Positions 8,229 to 16,513 of a stretch of DNA of 35,008 nt are shown here, piece by piece. The position numbers and the translations under genes were made by a program. Within the stretch, counting starts at the first letter, position 1, and every line of letters starts with the position of its first letter. The stretch is from Acidimicrobiia bacterium (lineage in GTDB: Bacteria; Actinomycetota; Acidimicrobiia; IMCC26256; DASPTH01): NCBI GenBank assembly GCA_040880805.1, contig JBBDHW010000020.1, positions 1 to 35,008 of the forward strand, given 5' to 3'. A model generated the notes under the pieces. That model was not told where the DNA came from. It saw only the letters and a program-made list of their open reading frames with translations, and did no database searches.

Positions 8229-8722
8229 CAGAACGGTTCCTCACCGGAGTCGTCGTCGGATTCGCTGCTCCCGCCACCGCCGCCACCGCCGCCACCGGCG
8301 CCACCGGCGTTGCCGCCACCGGCCGAGCCACCGGCTGAGCCGAAGCCGCTGTCGCCGCCCCGACGCTCGTTGCGGACGACCTTCGCGGTGGCCCAGCGCA
8401 GGCTCGGGCCCACTTCGTCGGCGACGATCTCGACGACGCTGCGCTTGTCGCCGTTCTCGGTTTCCCAGCTGCGCTGCTCGAGGCGGCCGGTGACCACGAC
8501 GCGCGAGCCCTTTCCGATGGACTCGGCGACGTTCTCGGCCATCTCACGCCAGCAGACGACGTTGAAGAAGCTCGTCTGCTCCTCCCACTCCTGGGACTGG
8601 CGGTTCTGCCACCGCCGGCTCACGGCGACGCCGAAGCTGGCCTTCGCCGCGCCTCCGGTGGTGTAACGGATCTCTGGATCGCGAGTGAGGTTCCCGACGA
8701 TCGTGACGGTGCTGTCTGCCAT
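8228..8722 (-). CDS. ssb: Single-stranded DNA-binding protein
   Basis: This is a 164-residue SSB. The N-terminal OB fold runs about 1-110 and includes [30 protein letters not shown] and [17 protein letters not shown] Gly-rich disordered linker follows (about 120-150, long Gly runs). The acidic tip ends in Glu-Glu-Pro-Phe, the usual docking site for SSB partner proteins. It lies between rpsF and rpsR, the standard actinobacterial arrangement, 11 bases after rpsF and overlapping rpsR by one base. Confidence 0.97.
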   Translation of the reverse strand: MADSTVTIVGNLTRDPEIRYTTGGAAKASFGVAVSRRWQNRQSQEWEEQTSFFNVVCWREMAENVAESIGKGSRVVVTGRLEQRSWETENGDKRSVVEIVADEVGPSLRWATAKVVRNERRGGDSGFGSAGGSAGGGNAGGAGGGGGGGGGSSESDDDSGEEPF

Positions 8723-8733
8723 GGTCTTCCTCC

Positions 8734-9132
8734 CTATGCGTCCGTCACGCTGGCTTCCGCCTCCCGCTCAGGCTCGGGGCCTGCCGGTTCTCGCGCGGGG
8801 CGCGCCTGCCGCCCCGGCACCGCGCCGGCCAGCTTGCCGTAGACCTGTTCGGGGATGCGGAGGATCTTGTGACGGAGAACTTCGTCAGCCAGGGAGAGCA
8901 CCCGGTGCAGCTCTTCCATCGCCACGGGCTCGGCCTTGGCCTGGAGGACCACGTAGTAGCCCTCCCACCGGTGCTTGAGCTCGTAGGCGAACCGCCGCTT
9001 CCCCCAGAAGTCGATCGGGCCGGGCTCGGCGCCCTTCGATTCGATCAACTCGGAGTAGCGGGCGACGGCGGACCGGATCGTCTCCTCTTCCAGATCCGCG
9101 TCGAAGATGAACATGACCTCGTACGGCCGCAA
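8734..9132 (-). CDS. rpsF: 30S ribosomal protein bS6 (TTG start)
   Basis: This 132-residue protein begins LRPYEVMFIFDADLEE, where the first codon is TTG read as Met; family members begin MRPYE. The core includes WGKRRFAYELKHRWEGYYVV and ends near residue 97. A Pro/Glu/Arg-rich tail follows that is longer than in most bS6. An AAGGAGG sequence 8 bases upstream fixes the TTG as the start, although the frame stays open for another 31 codons. It is the first gene of the leftward rpsF-ssb-rpsR-rplI-dnaB operon. bS6 pairs with bS18 in the 30S platform. Confidence 0.95.
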   Translation of the reverse strand: MRPYEVMFIFDADLEEETIRSAVARYSELIESKGAEPGPIDFWGKRRFAYELKHRWEGYYVVLQAKAEPVAMEELHRVLSLADEVLRHKILRIPEQVYGKLAGAVPGRQARPAREPAGPEPEREAEASVTDA

Positions 9133-9147
9133 GGGCTGTACCTCCTT
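9130..9147 (-). promoter_or_regulatory. Strong ribosome binding site setting the rpsF TTG start
   Basis: On the minus strand AAGGAGG is followed by 8 bases and then TTG. This near-perfect anti-16S match decides the TTG start of rpsF over the longer open frame upstream. Confidence 0.85.
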
Positions 9148-9286
9148 CGGACCGCAGCAGCGCTGCCGGGCGACCGCATGACCGGCCGGTATACGGGCGC
9201 GGCTCCGGGCGCAGGATTTGAACAAGTCAGGCTAGCAGTACATCTTCGACGTGATCTATCGAGACGGAGCCTACTGCCGGGGTGTG

Positions 9287-9808
9287 TCAGTTACACCCGG
9301 AAAGTGCGCCCGACGGAAGCTTGCCCCTGAGCGTCTCGAGCGCGTCGGTGAACGGGGCACCCGCCTCGTAGAGCGGGCAGACCGGCTCGGCATCCGGGCA
9401 CGGCTTCATGTGACGCCGCGACACCGGGGTGCCGTCGGCGGCGTAGAAGCCGATGTCGAGGGGAACCGGCACCGCCGACATCGTGAAGCCGGTCACGGTG
9501 GGCCCATCGAAGACGAACAGCATGCCGTCGTAGGGGCCGAGCCCGCGACGTTGCCGGAGCCCCTGCACGCGCTCGGCCAGGTCGTCGGCAACCACGACCC
9601 GCAGGCACCGCCCGCCCACTGCCACCTGCGTCGCGGTGAGACCGACGAAGGGCGCGGACGCGGGTTTCGCTCCGATGACGAGCGACGACGACGACACCGG
9701 CGTGCTCGAACCGTCGCCATCGTCACGCGCGAACAGCACCACGGCGACAGCGATGCCGACCACGCCCGCGAACAGCAGCCCGATGGCTACGGCTCGGGTA
9801 CGCGTCAC
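9287..9808 (-). CDS. DUF192 family membrane-anchored protein
   Basis: This is a 173-residue protein starting at GTG 9808. An N-terminal hydrophobic helix (residues about 6-26) is followed by a Ser-rich linker. The DUF192 domain (about 58-170) has the family blocks LAERVQGLRQRRGLGPYDGMLFVF, VPLDIGFYAADG and a Cys-containing PCPDAEPVCPLYEAG region. The domain should face outside the membrane. Its function is not established in any family member I know. It lies 10 bases downstream of panB on the same strand and is probably co-transcribed with it. Confidence 0.85.
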   Translation of the reverse strand: MTRTRAVAIGLLFAGVVGIAVAVVLFARDDGDGSSTPVSSSSLVIGAKPASAPFVGLTATQVAVGGRCLRVVVADDLAERVQGLRQRRGLGPYDGMLFVFDGPTVTGFTMSAVPVPLDIGFYAADGTPVSRRHMKPCPDAEPVCPLYEAGAPFTDALETLRGKLPSGALSGCN

Positions 9809-9818
9809 GCTCGACGCG

Positions 9819-10694
9819 TCACGCGGAGGCGGTCTCGGTGGAGCTCGAGGTGTCGTTGATGCGCAGCGTCTCGGCGACGTCGTCGGCCGCGTGATAGGTC
9901 TCGTCGCTCGACGGGAAGCTCCCCACGCGCACGTCGTTGGCGAACCGCGCGACTGCTTCGACGGCGTCGTTGTGCAGGTTGGCGTAGCGCCGCACGAACT
10001 TCGGGCGCAGGTAGTCCTGGAGGCCGAGCAGGTCGTGATACACGAGCACCTGGCCGTCGCAGTGACGACCAGCACCGATTCCGATCGTTGGTACCGGGAT
10101 CGAATCGGTGACCAACCGCGCAACCGCGTCGGGAACGCACTCGAGCACCACCGCGAAGCAACCGGCCTCGGCGAGCGCGACCGCGTCGTCGACGATCTCG
10201 CGCGCGGCGTCGAGCGTCTTGCCCTGCACGCGGAAGCCGCCGAACGCATGGATGGATTGCGGCGTGAGGCCGACGTGGCCCATCACCGGGATCTCGGTGT
10301 CGAGGATGGCGCGCACGGAGTCGAGCCGCTTGCGCCCGCCTTCGAGCTTCACGGCACCCGCGCCCGCGCGCACGAGCGCCGCCGCGTTGCAGACGGTCTC
10401 CTTGCGCGACACGTGGTAGCTCATCCACGGAAGGTCGCCGACCACGAGGGCCTCGGGCTTCGTGCGCGCGACGGCACCGACATGGTGTGCCATGTCCTCG
10501 GTGGTGACGTGCAGCGTGTTGTCGTAGCCGAGCACCACCATCGCGAGCGTGTCGCCCACGAGGATGATGTCGACCCCCGCTTCGTCGACCACGCGCGCGG
10601 ACGGCGCGTCGTACGCGGTGACCATCACGAGCGGCGTGCCGGAGCCCTTGCGGGCGGCAACGTCGGGCGCGCTGGTCGGACGAGATCCGGCCAT
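9819..10694 (-). CDS. panB: 3-methyl-2-oxobutanoate hydroxymethyltransferase
   Basis: This 291-residue enzyme makes ketopantoate from 2-oxoisovalerate and methylene-tetrahydrofolate, the first step of pantothenate and CoA synthesis. The metal and substrate ligands Asp48 (LVGDTLAMV), Asp87 (VVGDLPWMSY) and Glu118 (VKLEGG) fit the spacing of E. coli PanB. GHVGLTPQSIHAFGGFRVQG is also typical. GGAGGTG lies 7 bases before the ATG at 10694 and decides the start. The C-terminus carries an extra Ser/Thr-rich tail. No other pantothenate gene is in the window. Confidence 0.97.
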   Translation of the reverse strand: MAGSRPTSAPDVAARKGSGTPLVMVTAYDAPSARVVDEAGVDIILVGDTLAMVVLGYDNTLHVTTEDMAHHVGAVARTKPEALVVGDLPWMSYHVSRKETVCNAAALVRAGAGAVKLEGGRKRLDSVRAILDTEIPVMGHVGLTPQSIHAFGGFRVQGKTLDAAREIVDDAVALAEAGCFAVVLECVPDAVARLVTDSIPVPTIGIGAGRHCDGQVLVYHDLLGLQDYLRPKFVRRYANLHNDAVEAVARFANDVRVGSFPSSDETYHAADDVAETLRINDTSSSTETASA

Positions 10695-10901
10695 CTCGGC
10701 ACCTCCACCGTCCAGGGCACCCACGGCTCCCGGCGGCAGACGCAGAGTAGCCCCGCGGCGGCCCGGGGAGCACACGGACGAAGCAGCCACCCGTACCGTG
10801 ACGGAACGGGAGCCCGTCGACTGGCGAAGTGCTAGCCCGTCGGGGCCCTGCCACCGACGACACACGGCGCGGGCTCGTCGAATCACCTCGGTGTTTCGGT
10901 T

Positions 10902-10950
10902 GTCGTCAAAACCTGTTGACAAGCCGGAACCGTCAAAGTATGCTGACGAC
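10902..10950 (+). promoter_or_regulatory. Promoter and repeat-rich operator for the HTH/Clp-N pair
   Basis: TTGACA (10916-10921) and TATGCT (10939-10944) are separated by exactly 17 bases, making this one of the best promoters in the window. The expected start point, 7 bases after the -10, is the GTG of the next gene, so the mRNA should be leaderless. Around it are GTCAA-N6-TTGAC (10905-10920), a repeat of CGTCAAA at 10904 and 10931, and an inverted pair GTCGTCA (10902-10908) and TGACGAC (10944-10950). These are candidate sites for a repressor, possibly the encoded HTH protein. Confidence 0.65.
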
Positions 10951-11181
10951 GTGGATCAGAAGCAGGTGGCGTCGCTCGGCCGAGAGGCCACGAACGCCGA
11001 TCCGGCCGTGGGGCTGCAGGCCGCTGCTGCACTGCGGCGGCTGGCGGAGCAACTCGAGCTCGAGCACGTGCGGCGCGCCCGTACGCTCGGGTGGTCGTGG
11101 CGTGAGATCGCTCTCCGCTTGAACCTCACCAAGCAGGCCGTGCATCACAAATACGCCGCACTCGTCGACGGGGGGTCCTGA
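10951..11181 (+). CDS. Small helix-turn-helix protein
   Basis: This is a 76-residue protein starting at GTG 10951, directly at the predicted transcription start. The C-terminal half contains a sigma-70 region-4-like or homeodomain-like helix-turn-helix, with WSWREIALRLNLTKQAVHHKYAALV at residues about 48-72. The N-terminal half is a helical segment rich in Ala, Leu and Glu. The stop overlaps the ATG of the Clp N-domain gene by one base. Actinobacteria often pair a small HTH protein with a stand-alone Clp N-domain protein, so it probably regulates this operon or Clp genes. The target is not shown by the sequence. Confidence 0.8.
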   Translation: MDQKQVASLGREATNADPAVGLQAAAALRRLAEQLELEHVRRARTLGWSWREIALRLNLTKQAVHHKYAALVDGGS

Positions 11182-11708
11182 TGTTCGAACGCTTCACTCC
11201 CGAGGCGCGCGCCGCCATCCAGTCGACGACCGGATACGCCATTGGGCTCGGACACAACTACATCGGTACCGAACACCTCTTGCTCGCGCTGATTGGCGCC
11301 GAGGAGGCCGCCGACGGCGGGCCACTGACCGAGCGAGGGGTGACGCGCGACGCGACCGAACGCGAGATTCGATCTCAGCTGGCCGTGCACCTCAACGACG
11401 CTGACGCCCTGCGTGCGGTCGGCGTCGACCCCCAAGCACTTCATGATCGCGCGGAGCAACTCGGCGTCGACGTGCACATCGGCGGGCTGACACCCTACGA
11501 GCCGGACCCGTCGGTGCCCGACGAGCTACGACGGGTCACGCAGCGCGCGAGGACCATCCTGCACCGGGCCGAGGACGCGGCTGTCGTCAAGGTCACCTGC
11601 GACGACCTGCTCGCCACGATGCTCGACGAGGACGGGGGACTCGGCGTGGTCGTGCTCGAGGAGCTCGGAGTGCGGCTCGCCGATCTGCGCGCCGAGCTCG
11701 CGAGCTGA
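11181..11708 (+). CDS. Stand-alone Clp N-terminal domain protein
   Basis: This 175-residue protein has two Clp repeat motifs like the ClpC/ClpA N-domain: MFERFTPEARAAI...LGHNYIGTEHLLLALI (1-40) and a second one near LRRVTQRARTILHRAE...VTCDDLLATMLDE (about 116-152). No AAA+ ATPase module follows, so it cannot unfold proteins itself. It more likely acts as an adaptor or competitor for ClpC substrates, which is inference. It ends immediately before the convergent DUF5318 stop, with no intervening base. Confidence 0.85.
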   Translation: MFERFTPEARAAIQSTTGYAIGLGHNYIGTEHLLLALIGAEEAADGGPLTERGVTRDATEREIRSQLAVHLNDADALRAVGVDPQALHDRAEQLGVDVHIGGLTPYEPDPSVPDELRRVTQRARTILHRAEDAAVVKVTCDDLLATMLDEDGGLGVVVLEELGVRLADLRAELAS

Positions 11709-12116
11709 CTAACTCCGAGCCGCGCGGCGCCGGTTCGACGCGCCCTCGGCCTCGTCGTTGTAGCGGCGGCCGTGGAGCTCGCGGCGCGAGAGGTGGTTCC
11801 AGCAGCAGTCGAGGCAGACCTCGACTACATAGCGGGCGAACTCGTCGTGCATGGTGCCGAGCTTTTCGAGCTCACCGTCGTAGGAGATGCACCGGCCGTT
11901 GGCCTGGCCGAGCTTTTCGCCGTAGACGTAGGACACGTACCGCACGTTGCCCTCGCCGCACACAGGGCAGTCGTACGGCGCTATTTCGCCGATGTTGCGG
12001 CCCGCACGCAGGAGCTCGGGGTGCGCGTCGCAGACGTCGAGGCGGGTGACGGCACCACGTTGCAGATCACGGAGCACGGCCCGTCGGGCCAGCGCGTAGT
12101 CGGTGTGCCGGCGCAC
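11709..12116 (-). CDS. DUF5318 family protein
   Basis: This is a 135-residue protein recognisable as the actinobacterial DUF5318 family by VCDAHPELLRAGRNIGE, YDCPVCGEGNVRYVSYVYG and YVVEVCLDCCWNHL. Two CxxC pairs (CPVC and CLDC) suggest one zinc ribbon. It starts at GTG 12116 on the minus strand. The function is unknown. It diverges from the PadR gene across a 126-base region holding the PadR-type palindromes, as in mycobacteria, where a homologue also neighbours ino1 and a PadR gene (from memory). The C-terminal 20 residues are basic and Arg-rich. Confidence 0.85.
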   Translation of the reverse strand: MRRHTDYALARRAVLRDLQRGAVTRLDVCDAHPELLRAGRNIGEIAPYDCPVCGEGNVRYVSYVYGEKLGQANGRCISYDGELEKLGTMHDEFARYVVEVCLDCCWNHLSRRELHGRRYNDEAEGASNRRRAARS

Positions 12117-12188
12117 GGCGGGCAGTGTACCGGTGCCACAACAGTGCTCGAACCCCCGGGTGTTCCTGATCCGACACCCGCGATAGAC

Positions 12189-12219
12189 TTGCCTCGATAT
12201 ATCGAATCGATATATCGAA
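12189..12219 (+). promoter_or_regulatory. Tandem TCGATATATCGA palindromes in the PadR-ino1 promoter
   Basis: Two copies of TCGATATATCGA (12194-12205 and 12207-12218) are each perfect 12-base palindromes, spaced with a 13-base period. They are an AT-rich island in otherwise GC-rich DNA. A possible -35 TTGCCT (12189-12194) and -10 TATATC (12211-12216) are overlapped by the palindromes, so a bound protein would block RNA polymerase. The likely ligand is the PadR protein encoded 25 bases downstream (autorepression), possibly also controlling divergent DUF5318. Confidence 0.7.
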
Positions 12220-12242
12220 TCACGGTGCATCGGAGTTGACCC

Positions 12243-12878
12243 GTGCTCGACCTCGCCATCCTCGGACTTCTGAAGGAACAGCCGCTCCACGGCTACGAGC
12301 TGCGCAAGCGGCTCGGGGAGAGCCTCGGCTCGATGTGGGGTATCTCGTACGGCTCGCTGTACCCGGCACTGCGCCGGCTCGAGCGCGAAGGCGCCATCGA
12401 GATCGTCGAACCGGGGTTGACGGCCACCCCGATCCCCGCCACCGGCTCGCTCGACGGCGACCGCGCGGCCGCGCGACAGCGGCACACCGGCAAGACCAGC
12501 CGTCGCACGCGCAAGGCGTACCGAATCATCGAACGCGGCAACGCGCGCCTCGACGAGCTCCTGCTCGCCGACGACGCGTCCGACGACGACCGCACCTTCG
12601 CGTTGAAGCTAGTGTTCTGCGGCCATCTCGAGCCCGTGGCGCGTGTTGCGCTGCTCGAGCGCCGCCGTGCCGAGCTCACCAGCCACCTCGCGCGCTCACG
12701 GCGATCGGGTTCCGCCCGAGGCGACCGCTACTCACGTTCTCTCTTCGAGCACCGGGCACAGTCCACCCAACGAGATCTGGAATGGATCGAGGCGCTCATC
12801 GCGGCTGAACTACGCGACGGCGCCGCCGACAACACCCGCGCGGCCAATGGCCGAACAAGAGGAGACACCGGATCATGA
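12243..12878 (+). CDS. PadR family transcriptional regulator
   Basis: This is a 211-residue regulator. The N-terminal winged helix (residues about 1-75) is typical of Pad[22 protein letters not shown] followed by [20 protein letters not shown] linker rich in Ala and Arg follows, then a C-terminal helical dimerisation region (about 105-190). It starts at GTG 12243 with CGGAG 7 bases upstream. The last four bases overlap the ino1 ATG (ATGA). The tandem palindromes upstream argue for autoregulation and for control of inositol synthesis. A PadR gene next to ino1 is also known from mycobacteria. Confidence 0.93.
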   Translation: MLDLAILGLLKEQPLHGYELRKRLGESLGSMWGISYGSLYPALRRLEREGAIEIVEPGLTATPIPATGSLDGDRAAARQRHTGKTSRRTRKAYRIIERGNARLDELLLADDASDDDRTFALKLVFCGHLEPVARVALLERRRAELTSHLARSRRSGSARGDRYSRSLFEHRAQSTQRDLEWIEALIAAELRDGAADNTRAANGRTRGDTGS

Positions 12879-13951
12879 GTGGTCGAGTCCGTGTCGCGAT
12901 CGCCGGCGTCGGGAACTGCGCGAGCAGCCTGGTGCAAGGGGTCGACTATTACCGCAACGCCAACCCCGCCGACGACGTACCCGGCCTGATGCACGTCGTG
13001 CTCGGCGGCTACCACGTGGGCGACGTGGAGTTCGTCGCAGCCTTCGACGTCGACGCCGAGAAGGTCGGCCTCGACCTCGCCAAGGCGATCTACGCGGGCC
13101 AGAACAACACCATCAAGTTCGCTCACGTCGGCACACTCGGCATCGAGGTACACCGCGCCCCCACGCTCGACGGCCTCGGTCAGTACTACCGCGAGGTCAT
13201 CGAGGAATCGCCGGCGGCGGCGGTCGACGTCGCGCAGGTGCTGCGCGACACGCGCGCCGACGTCCTCGTGAGCTACCTGCCGGTCGGCTCCGAAGAGGCC
13301 CAGCGCTACTACGCGCAAGCATGCCTCGACGCCGGCGTCGGATTCGTCAATGCGATCCCGGTGTTCATCGTGAGCGATCCCGAGTGGGCGCAGCGCTTCA
13401 CCGACGCCGGAGTCCCCATCGTCGGCGACGACATCAAGAGCCAGGTTGGTGCCACCATCACGCACCGCGTTCTGGCTCGTCTGATGGAGGACCGCGGCAT
13501 GTCGATCGACCGCACGTACCAGCTCAACTTCGGCGGCAACATGGACTTCAAGAACATGCTCGAGCGCACGCGGCTCGAGTCGAAGAAGAAGTCGAAGACG
13601 CAATCGGTCACGAGCCAGATCGAGCAGGGCATCGAGTCTGACAACGTACACATCGGGCCGTCGGACCATGTGCCGTGGCTCGACGACCGCAAGTGGGCCT
13701 ACATCCGTCTCGAAGGCCGCAACTTCGGCGACGTGCCGCTCAACATCGAACTGAAGCTGGAAGTGTGGGACTCGCCGAACTCGGCGGGAGTGATCATCGA
13801 CGCCGTGCGCTGCTGCAAGGTGGCGCTCGACCGCGGCATCGGCGGCCCGCTCGCGGGCCCGTCGGCGTACTTCATGAAGTCGCCTGCGGTGCAATACCAC
13901 GACGAAGAGGCGCGAGAGATGGTCGAAGCCTTTATCCGCGGCGAGGGTTAG
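12875..13951 (+). CDS. ino1: Inositol-3-phosphate synthase
   Basis: This 358-residue enzyme converts glucose 6-phosphate to 1D-myo-inositol 3-phosphate, the precursor of phosphatidylinositol and, in many Actinobacteria, mycothiol. The NAD-binding [12 protein letters not shown] lies at residues 11-22. Catalytic-region segments include [16 protein letters not shown] (about 184-199), [12 protein letters not shown] (about 214-225) and the Lys-rich SKKKSKTQS. Its length matches the actinobacterial form. GAGGAG lies upstream of the ATG, which overlaps the PadR gene. It is the main enzyme of the operon. Confidence 0.97.
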   Translation: MSGRVRVAIAGVGNCASSLVQGVDYYRNANPADDVPGLMHVVLGGYHVGDVEFVAAFDVDAEKVGLDLAKAIYAGQNNTIKFAHVGTLGIEVHRAPTLDGLGQYYREVIEESPAAAVDVAQVLRDTRADVLVSYLPVGSEEAQRYYAQACLDAGVGFVNAIPVFIVSDPEWAQRFTDAGVPIVGDDIKSQVGATITHRVLARLMEDRGMSIDRTYQLNFGGNMDFKNMLERTRLESKKKSKTQSVTSQIEQGIESDNVHIGPSDHVPWLDDRKWAYIRLEGRNFGDVPLNIELKLEVWDSPNSAGVIIDAVRCCKVALDRGIGGPLAGPSAYFMKSPAVQYHDEEAREMVEAFIRGEG

Positions 13952-13953
13952 CG

Positions 13954-14604
13954 GTGGCCGACCTGCTGTACGGACCCGACGGTCCCGCCGAGCGCGAGGT
14001 TCACCTCGTCGGCCACGTCGAGGGCAAGCGCGTCCTCGACCTCGGGTGTGGCGACGGCAGCGCCGCAATCACGCTCGCGCAGCAGGGCGCGGTGGTCATC
14101 GCGGTCGACTCGAACGAGGCGCGCCTCGCACAAGCTCGCCGCCGCGCCGAACAGGCAGAGGTGCGCGTCGAGTTCCGCGCCGAGGATCTCGCCGATCTTG
14201 CGTTTCTACGCGCTGATTCCGTCGATGTCGTGTTCAGCGCGTTCGCCGTCGACACCGTCGACGATACGGCGCGCGTGTTCCGCCAGGTGCAACGCGTGCT
14301 GAAGCCCAACGCACACTTCGTGTTCTCGCACGCGCATCCGTTCTCGCTGTGTCTCGCCGAGGGCAGAGTCACTCGCTCGTATCTCGACACCATGCCGGTC
14401 ACGGTAACGCGTTGGGGTGAATCCGTGACGGTGTACCCGCGCAGCCTGAGCGAGACGTTCACCGATCTCGCGCGCGCCGGGTTCCGGATCGAGACCCTGC
14501 TCGAGCCGACACCTGCCGGATACCGTCCTCTCACCGAGCGGGCTCCGGCGGAGGCCGCGGTACCGACGACGGTCGTGTGGCGCGCCCGCAAAGAAGGCAC
14601 CTGA
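13954..14604 (+). CDS. Class I SAM-dependent methyltransferase
   Basis: This is a 216-residue protein starting at GTG 13954, 2 bases after ino1. Motif I is VLDLGCGDGSAAI (about 27-39), the acidic end of strand 2 is AVDSNEARL (about 49-57), and motif II/post-II is DSVDVVFSAFAVDTV (about 89-103). A UbiE/COQ5-like methyltransferase fold is clear. The substrate is not. The spacing places it firmly in the PadR-ino1 operon, so a metabolite linked to inositol or polar lipids is possible but is only inference from position. Confidence 0.9.
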   Translation: MADLLYGPDGPAEREVHLVGHVEGKRVLDLGCGDGSAAITLAQQGAVVIAVDSNEARLAQARRRAEQAEVRVEFRAEDLADLAFLRADSVDVVFSAFAVDTVDDTARVFRQVQRVLKPNAHFVFSHAHPFSLCLAEGRVTRSYLDTMPVTVTRWGESVTVYPRSLSETFTDLARAGFRIETLLEPTPAGYRPLTERAPAEAAVPTTVVWRARKEGT

Positions 14605-14607
14605 TCA

Positions 14608-15630
14608 TTGGCTGAGCGACTCACGGGAAGCGTGGTCGTCGCGTACCCGTGGCAGGAGCGCGCAGACCTACTCGACCAACTCCGTTCGGTTGTGCCCGGC
14701 GTCGAAGTTCTCGCGCTGCCCTACGTCGGCCCGAAGTTCGGGCGGCACGTGCGCGATGCGGAGCGCCTCGACGAGCTCACCGACGAGCGCCGCGGGGTGT
14801 GGGCGAACGCAGAGGTCGTGATGGCACTCGACCTCCCGAAGGGGATCGACGAGCTTGCGCCGAACCTACGCTGGGTGCAGGCGATCGGTGCAGGGATCGA
14901 CCATCTGCGGGAGACCGGCCTCGCCGACCACGTGGTGCTCACGAACGCGGTCGGTGTCGCCGCCGTGCCGATTGCCGAGTTCGTCATTGCGCGCCTGTTG
15001 GGGGTGTGGAAGCGCTTCGCCGATCTCGACGAGCTCCAGCGCGCGCACAAGTGGCGGGCAACTTTCGGCCGCGTGTTCGACGCGTCGACGGTCGGTCTCG
15101 TCGGGCTCGGGGCTATCGGGGGCGCGGTCGCGGTGCGTGCGCGTGCGCTCGGCGCGCGCACGATCGGCATCCGGCGCAGCTACCGGCCGGGAGACGTGTC
15201 GCCCCTGTGCGACGAGCTGTTCGGCACCGACGATCTCCACGACGTCCTCGCGCGCTGCGACGCAGTGGTGCTCAGCGCGCCGGCCACGCCCGACACCGAG
15301 AACATGTTCGATGCCGCCGCGTTCGCGGCGATGCAGCCGGGCACGGTGTTCTGCAACGTCGCGCGCGGCTCTCTCGTCGACGAAGCCGCGCTGATCGACG
15401 CACTGGAGCGCGGCCATCTCGGCGCGGCGATCATCGACGTCGCGCGCGCCGAGCCGCTCCCGGCCGACGATCCGCTCTGGGATGCGCCGAACATCTACAT
15501 CTCACCGCACTCCTCGGCATCACAGGATCGTTACCTCGAAACTCTCTTCGATCTCTTCGCCGACAACCTCGGCCGGTACGCGCGCGGCGAGGACCTCCGA
15601 AACATCGTCGACCTGTCGGTCGGCTACTAG
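14608..15630 (+). CDS. D-2-hydroxyacid dehydrogenase (NAD-binding)
   Basis: This 340-residue protein starts at TTG 14608, 3 bases after the methyltransferase stop. The dinucleotide-binding motif is GLGAIGG (166-172). The catalytic set is Arg253 (VARGSLVDE), Glu282 (AEPLPADDPLW) and His301 (ISPHSSA). The substrate-binding N-terminal domain contains RWVQAIGAGIDHL (about 88-100). It reduces 2-keto acids or oxidises D-2-hydroxy acids with NAD(H), and the exact substrate is not predictable. The operon position between a methyltransferase and an amidohydrolase suggests a small catabolic or modification set. Confidence 0.92.
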   Translation: MAERLTGSVVVAYPWQERADLLDQLRSVVPGVEVLALPYVGPKFGRHVRDAERLDELTDERRGVWANAEVVMALDLPKGIDELAPNLRWVQAIGAGIDHLRETGLADHVVLTNAVGVAAVPIAEFVIARLLGVWKRFADLDELQRAHKWRATFGRVFDASTVGLVGLGAIGGAVAVRARALGARTIGIRRSYRPGDVSPLCDELFGTDDLHDVLARCDAVVLSAPATPDTENMFDAAAFAAMQPGTVFCNVARGSLVDEAALIDALERGHLGAAIIDVARAEPLPADDPLWDAPNIYISPHSSASQDRYLETLFDLFADNLGRYARGEDLRNIVDLSVGY

Positions 15631-15636
15631 GGCCCG

Positions 15637-16482
15637 GTGATCGTCGACACGCACACACACGTCATCGGGCTCGACGAAGCGCGCTATCCCCTGCGGCCGT
15701 CGGGCGTGGGCTCCCAGTGGTTCCGCGACGCTCCGTGCACCGCGGAAGAGCTCGCCACGCTCACCGCCGAAGCAGGCGTGGACGCGGCGGTCCTGGTGCA
15801 GGCATTCGGCGCGTACACCTTCGACAACTCGTACGTCGTCGACGCTGCAGCAGCGCGTCCGGACCGCTTCGTGAGCATCGCGATCGTCGACCCCGAAGAT
15901 CCGCTCTCACCGGCGCGGCTGCAAGAGCTGGCGCGGGAGCCTCGGTTCACCGGCGTCCGTCTGTTCTCGATCAGCGCGCTCGAACGCCCGCAGCCCACGT
16001 GGCTCGACGATCCGGTGACGTTCGCGGTGTGGGAGGCGTGCGCCGACCTCGGCTTGCGGGTCGTGGTCGCGTGCCTGCCCGAGCACCTTCCCCGCCTCGA
16101 GCGTGTGCTGCGGCACTTCCCGGAGCAGCCAGTGGTGCTGGACCATTGCGGCTTCGTGGCGCTCGACGGCGGTCCGCCCTACCCGGAGGCAGGCGAGCTG
16201 TTCCGCCTCTCCCCGCACGCCAACCTGCACTGCAAGATCACCTCGCATCTCCTCGAAGCTGCGGAGCAGTACGGCGGAGCCAGCGGGATCGTCGACCGGC
16301 TGGTCGCGGAGTTCGGCACCGAACGCCTCGTGTGGGGTTCGGACTTTCCTCAAACTCATGACCGTCCGTACACGGACCTCGTCGCCCTCGCTCGACGTGC
16401 ATGCGCCAACCTGTCGGAACGCGACCGCGACCTCGTGTTGGGGGGCACCGCGCTGCACCTCTGGCCGGAGCTGTCGCGATGA
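15637..16482 (+). CDS. Amidohydrolase-family (TIM-barrel) metal hydrolase/decarboxylase
   Basis: This is a 281-residue amidohydrolase-2-type protein. Metal ligands are visible: His6 and His8 in VDTHTH, His170 in VVLDHCGF and Asp236 in WGSDFPQTH. The family includes 2-pyrone-4,6-dicarboxylate lactonase-like hydrolases and decarboxylases, and the reaction here is unknown. It starts at GTG 15637, 6 bases after the dehydrogenase, and is the last gene of the PadR-ino1 operon. It ends 31 bases before the convergent epimerase stop. Confidence 0.9.
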   Translation: MIVDTHTHVIGLDEARYPLRPSGVGSQWFRDAPCTAEELATLTAEAGVDAAVLVQAFGAYTFDNSYVVDAAAARPDRFVSIAIVDPEDPLSPARLQELAREPRFTGVRLFSISALERPQPTWLDDPVTFAVWEACADLGLRVVVACLPEHLPRLERVLRHFPEQPVVLDHCGFVALDGGPPYPEAGELFRLSPHANLHCKITSHLLEAAEQYGGASGIVDRLVAEFGTERLVWGSDFPQTHDRPYTDLVALARRACANLSERDRDLVLGGTALHLWPELSR

Positions 16483-16513
16483 CCGCGTCCGGCTTGTTCG
16501 GTGTGTCGGGAGG

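Noticed and set aside
9201-9271. tRNA-like segment on the minus strand: a 7-base acceptor-like pairing (GGCTCCG with CGGAGCC) 71 bases across, with a TTCAAAT T-loop-like stretch inside
   Set aside because: The T stem, anticodon stem and D arm do not pair in tRNA positions and no anticodon loop can be placed. It is more likely chance pairing in the rpsF upstream region.
10794-10817. Possible tenth copy of the dispersed repeat upstream of panB, minus strand (CTCCCGTTCCGTCACGG)
   Set aside because: One deletion and two or three changes relative to the core, and outside coding sequence. Too degenerate to count without a statistical search.
11695-11706. AGCTCGCGAGCT palindrome at the end of the Clp N-domain gene as a terminator
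   Set aside because: It lies inside coding sequence, has no spacer for a loop, and such GAGCTC-type palindromes are expected by chance in this base composition.
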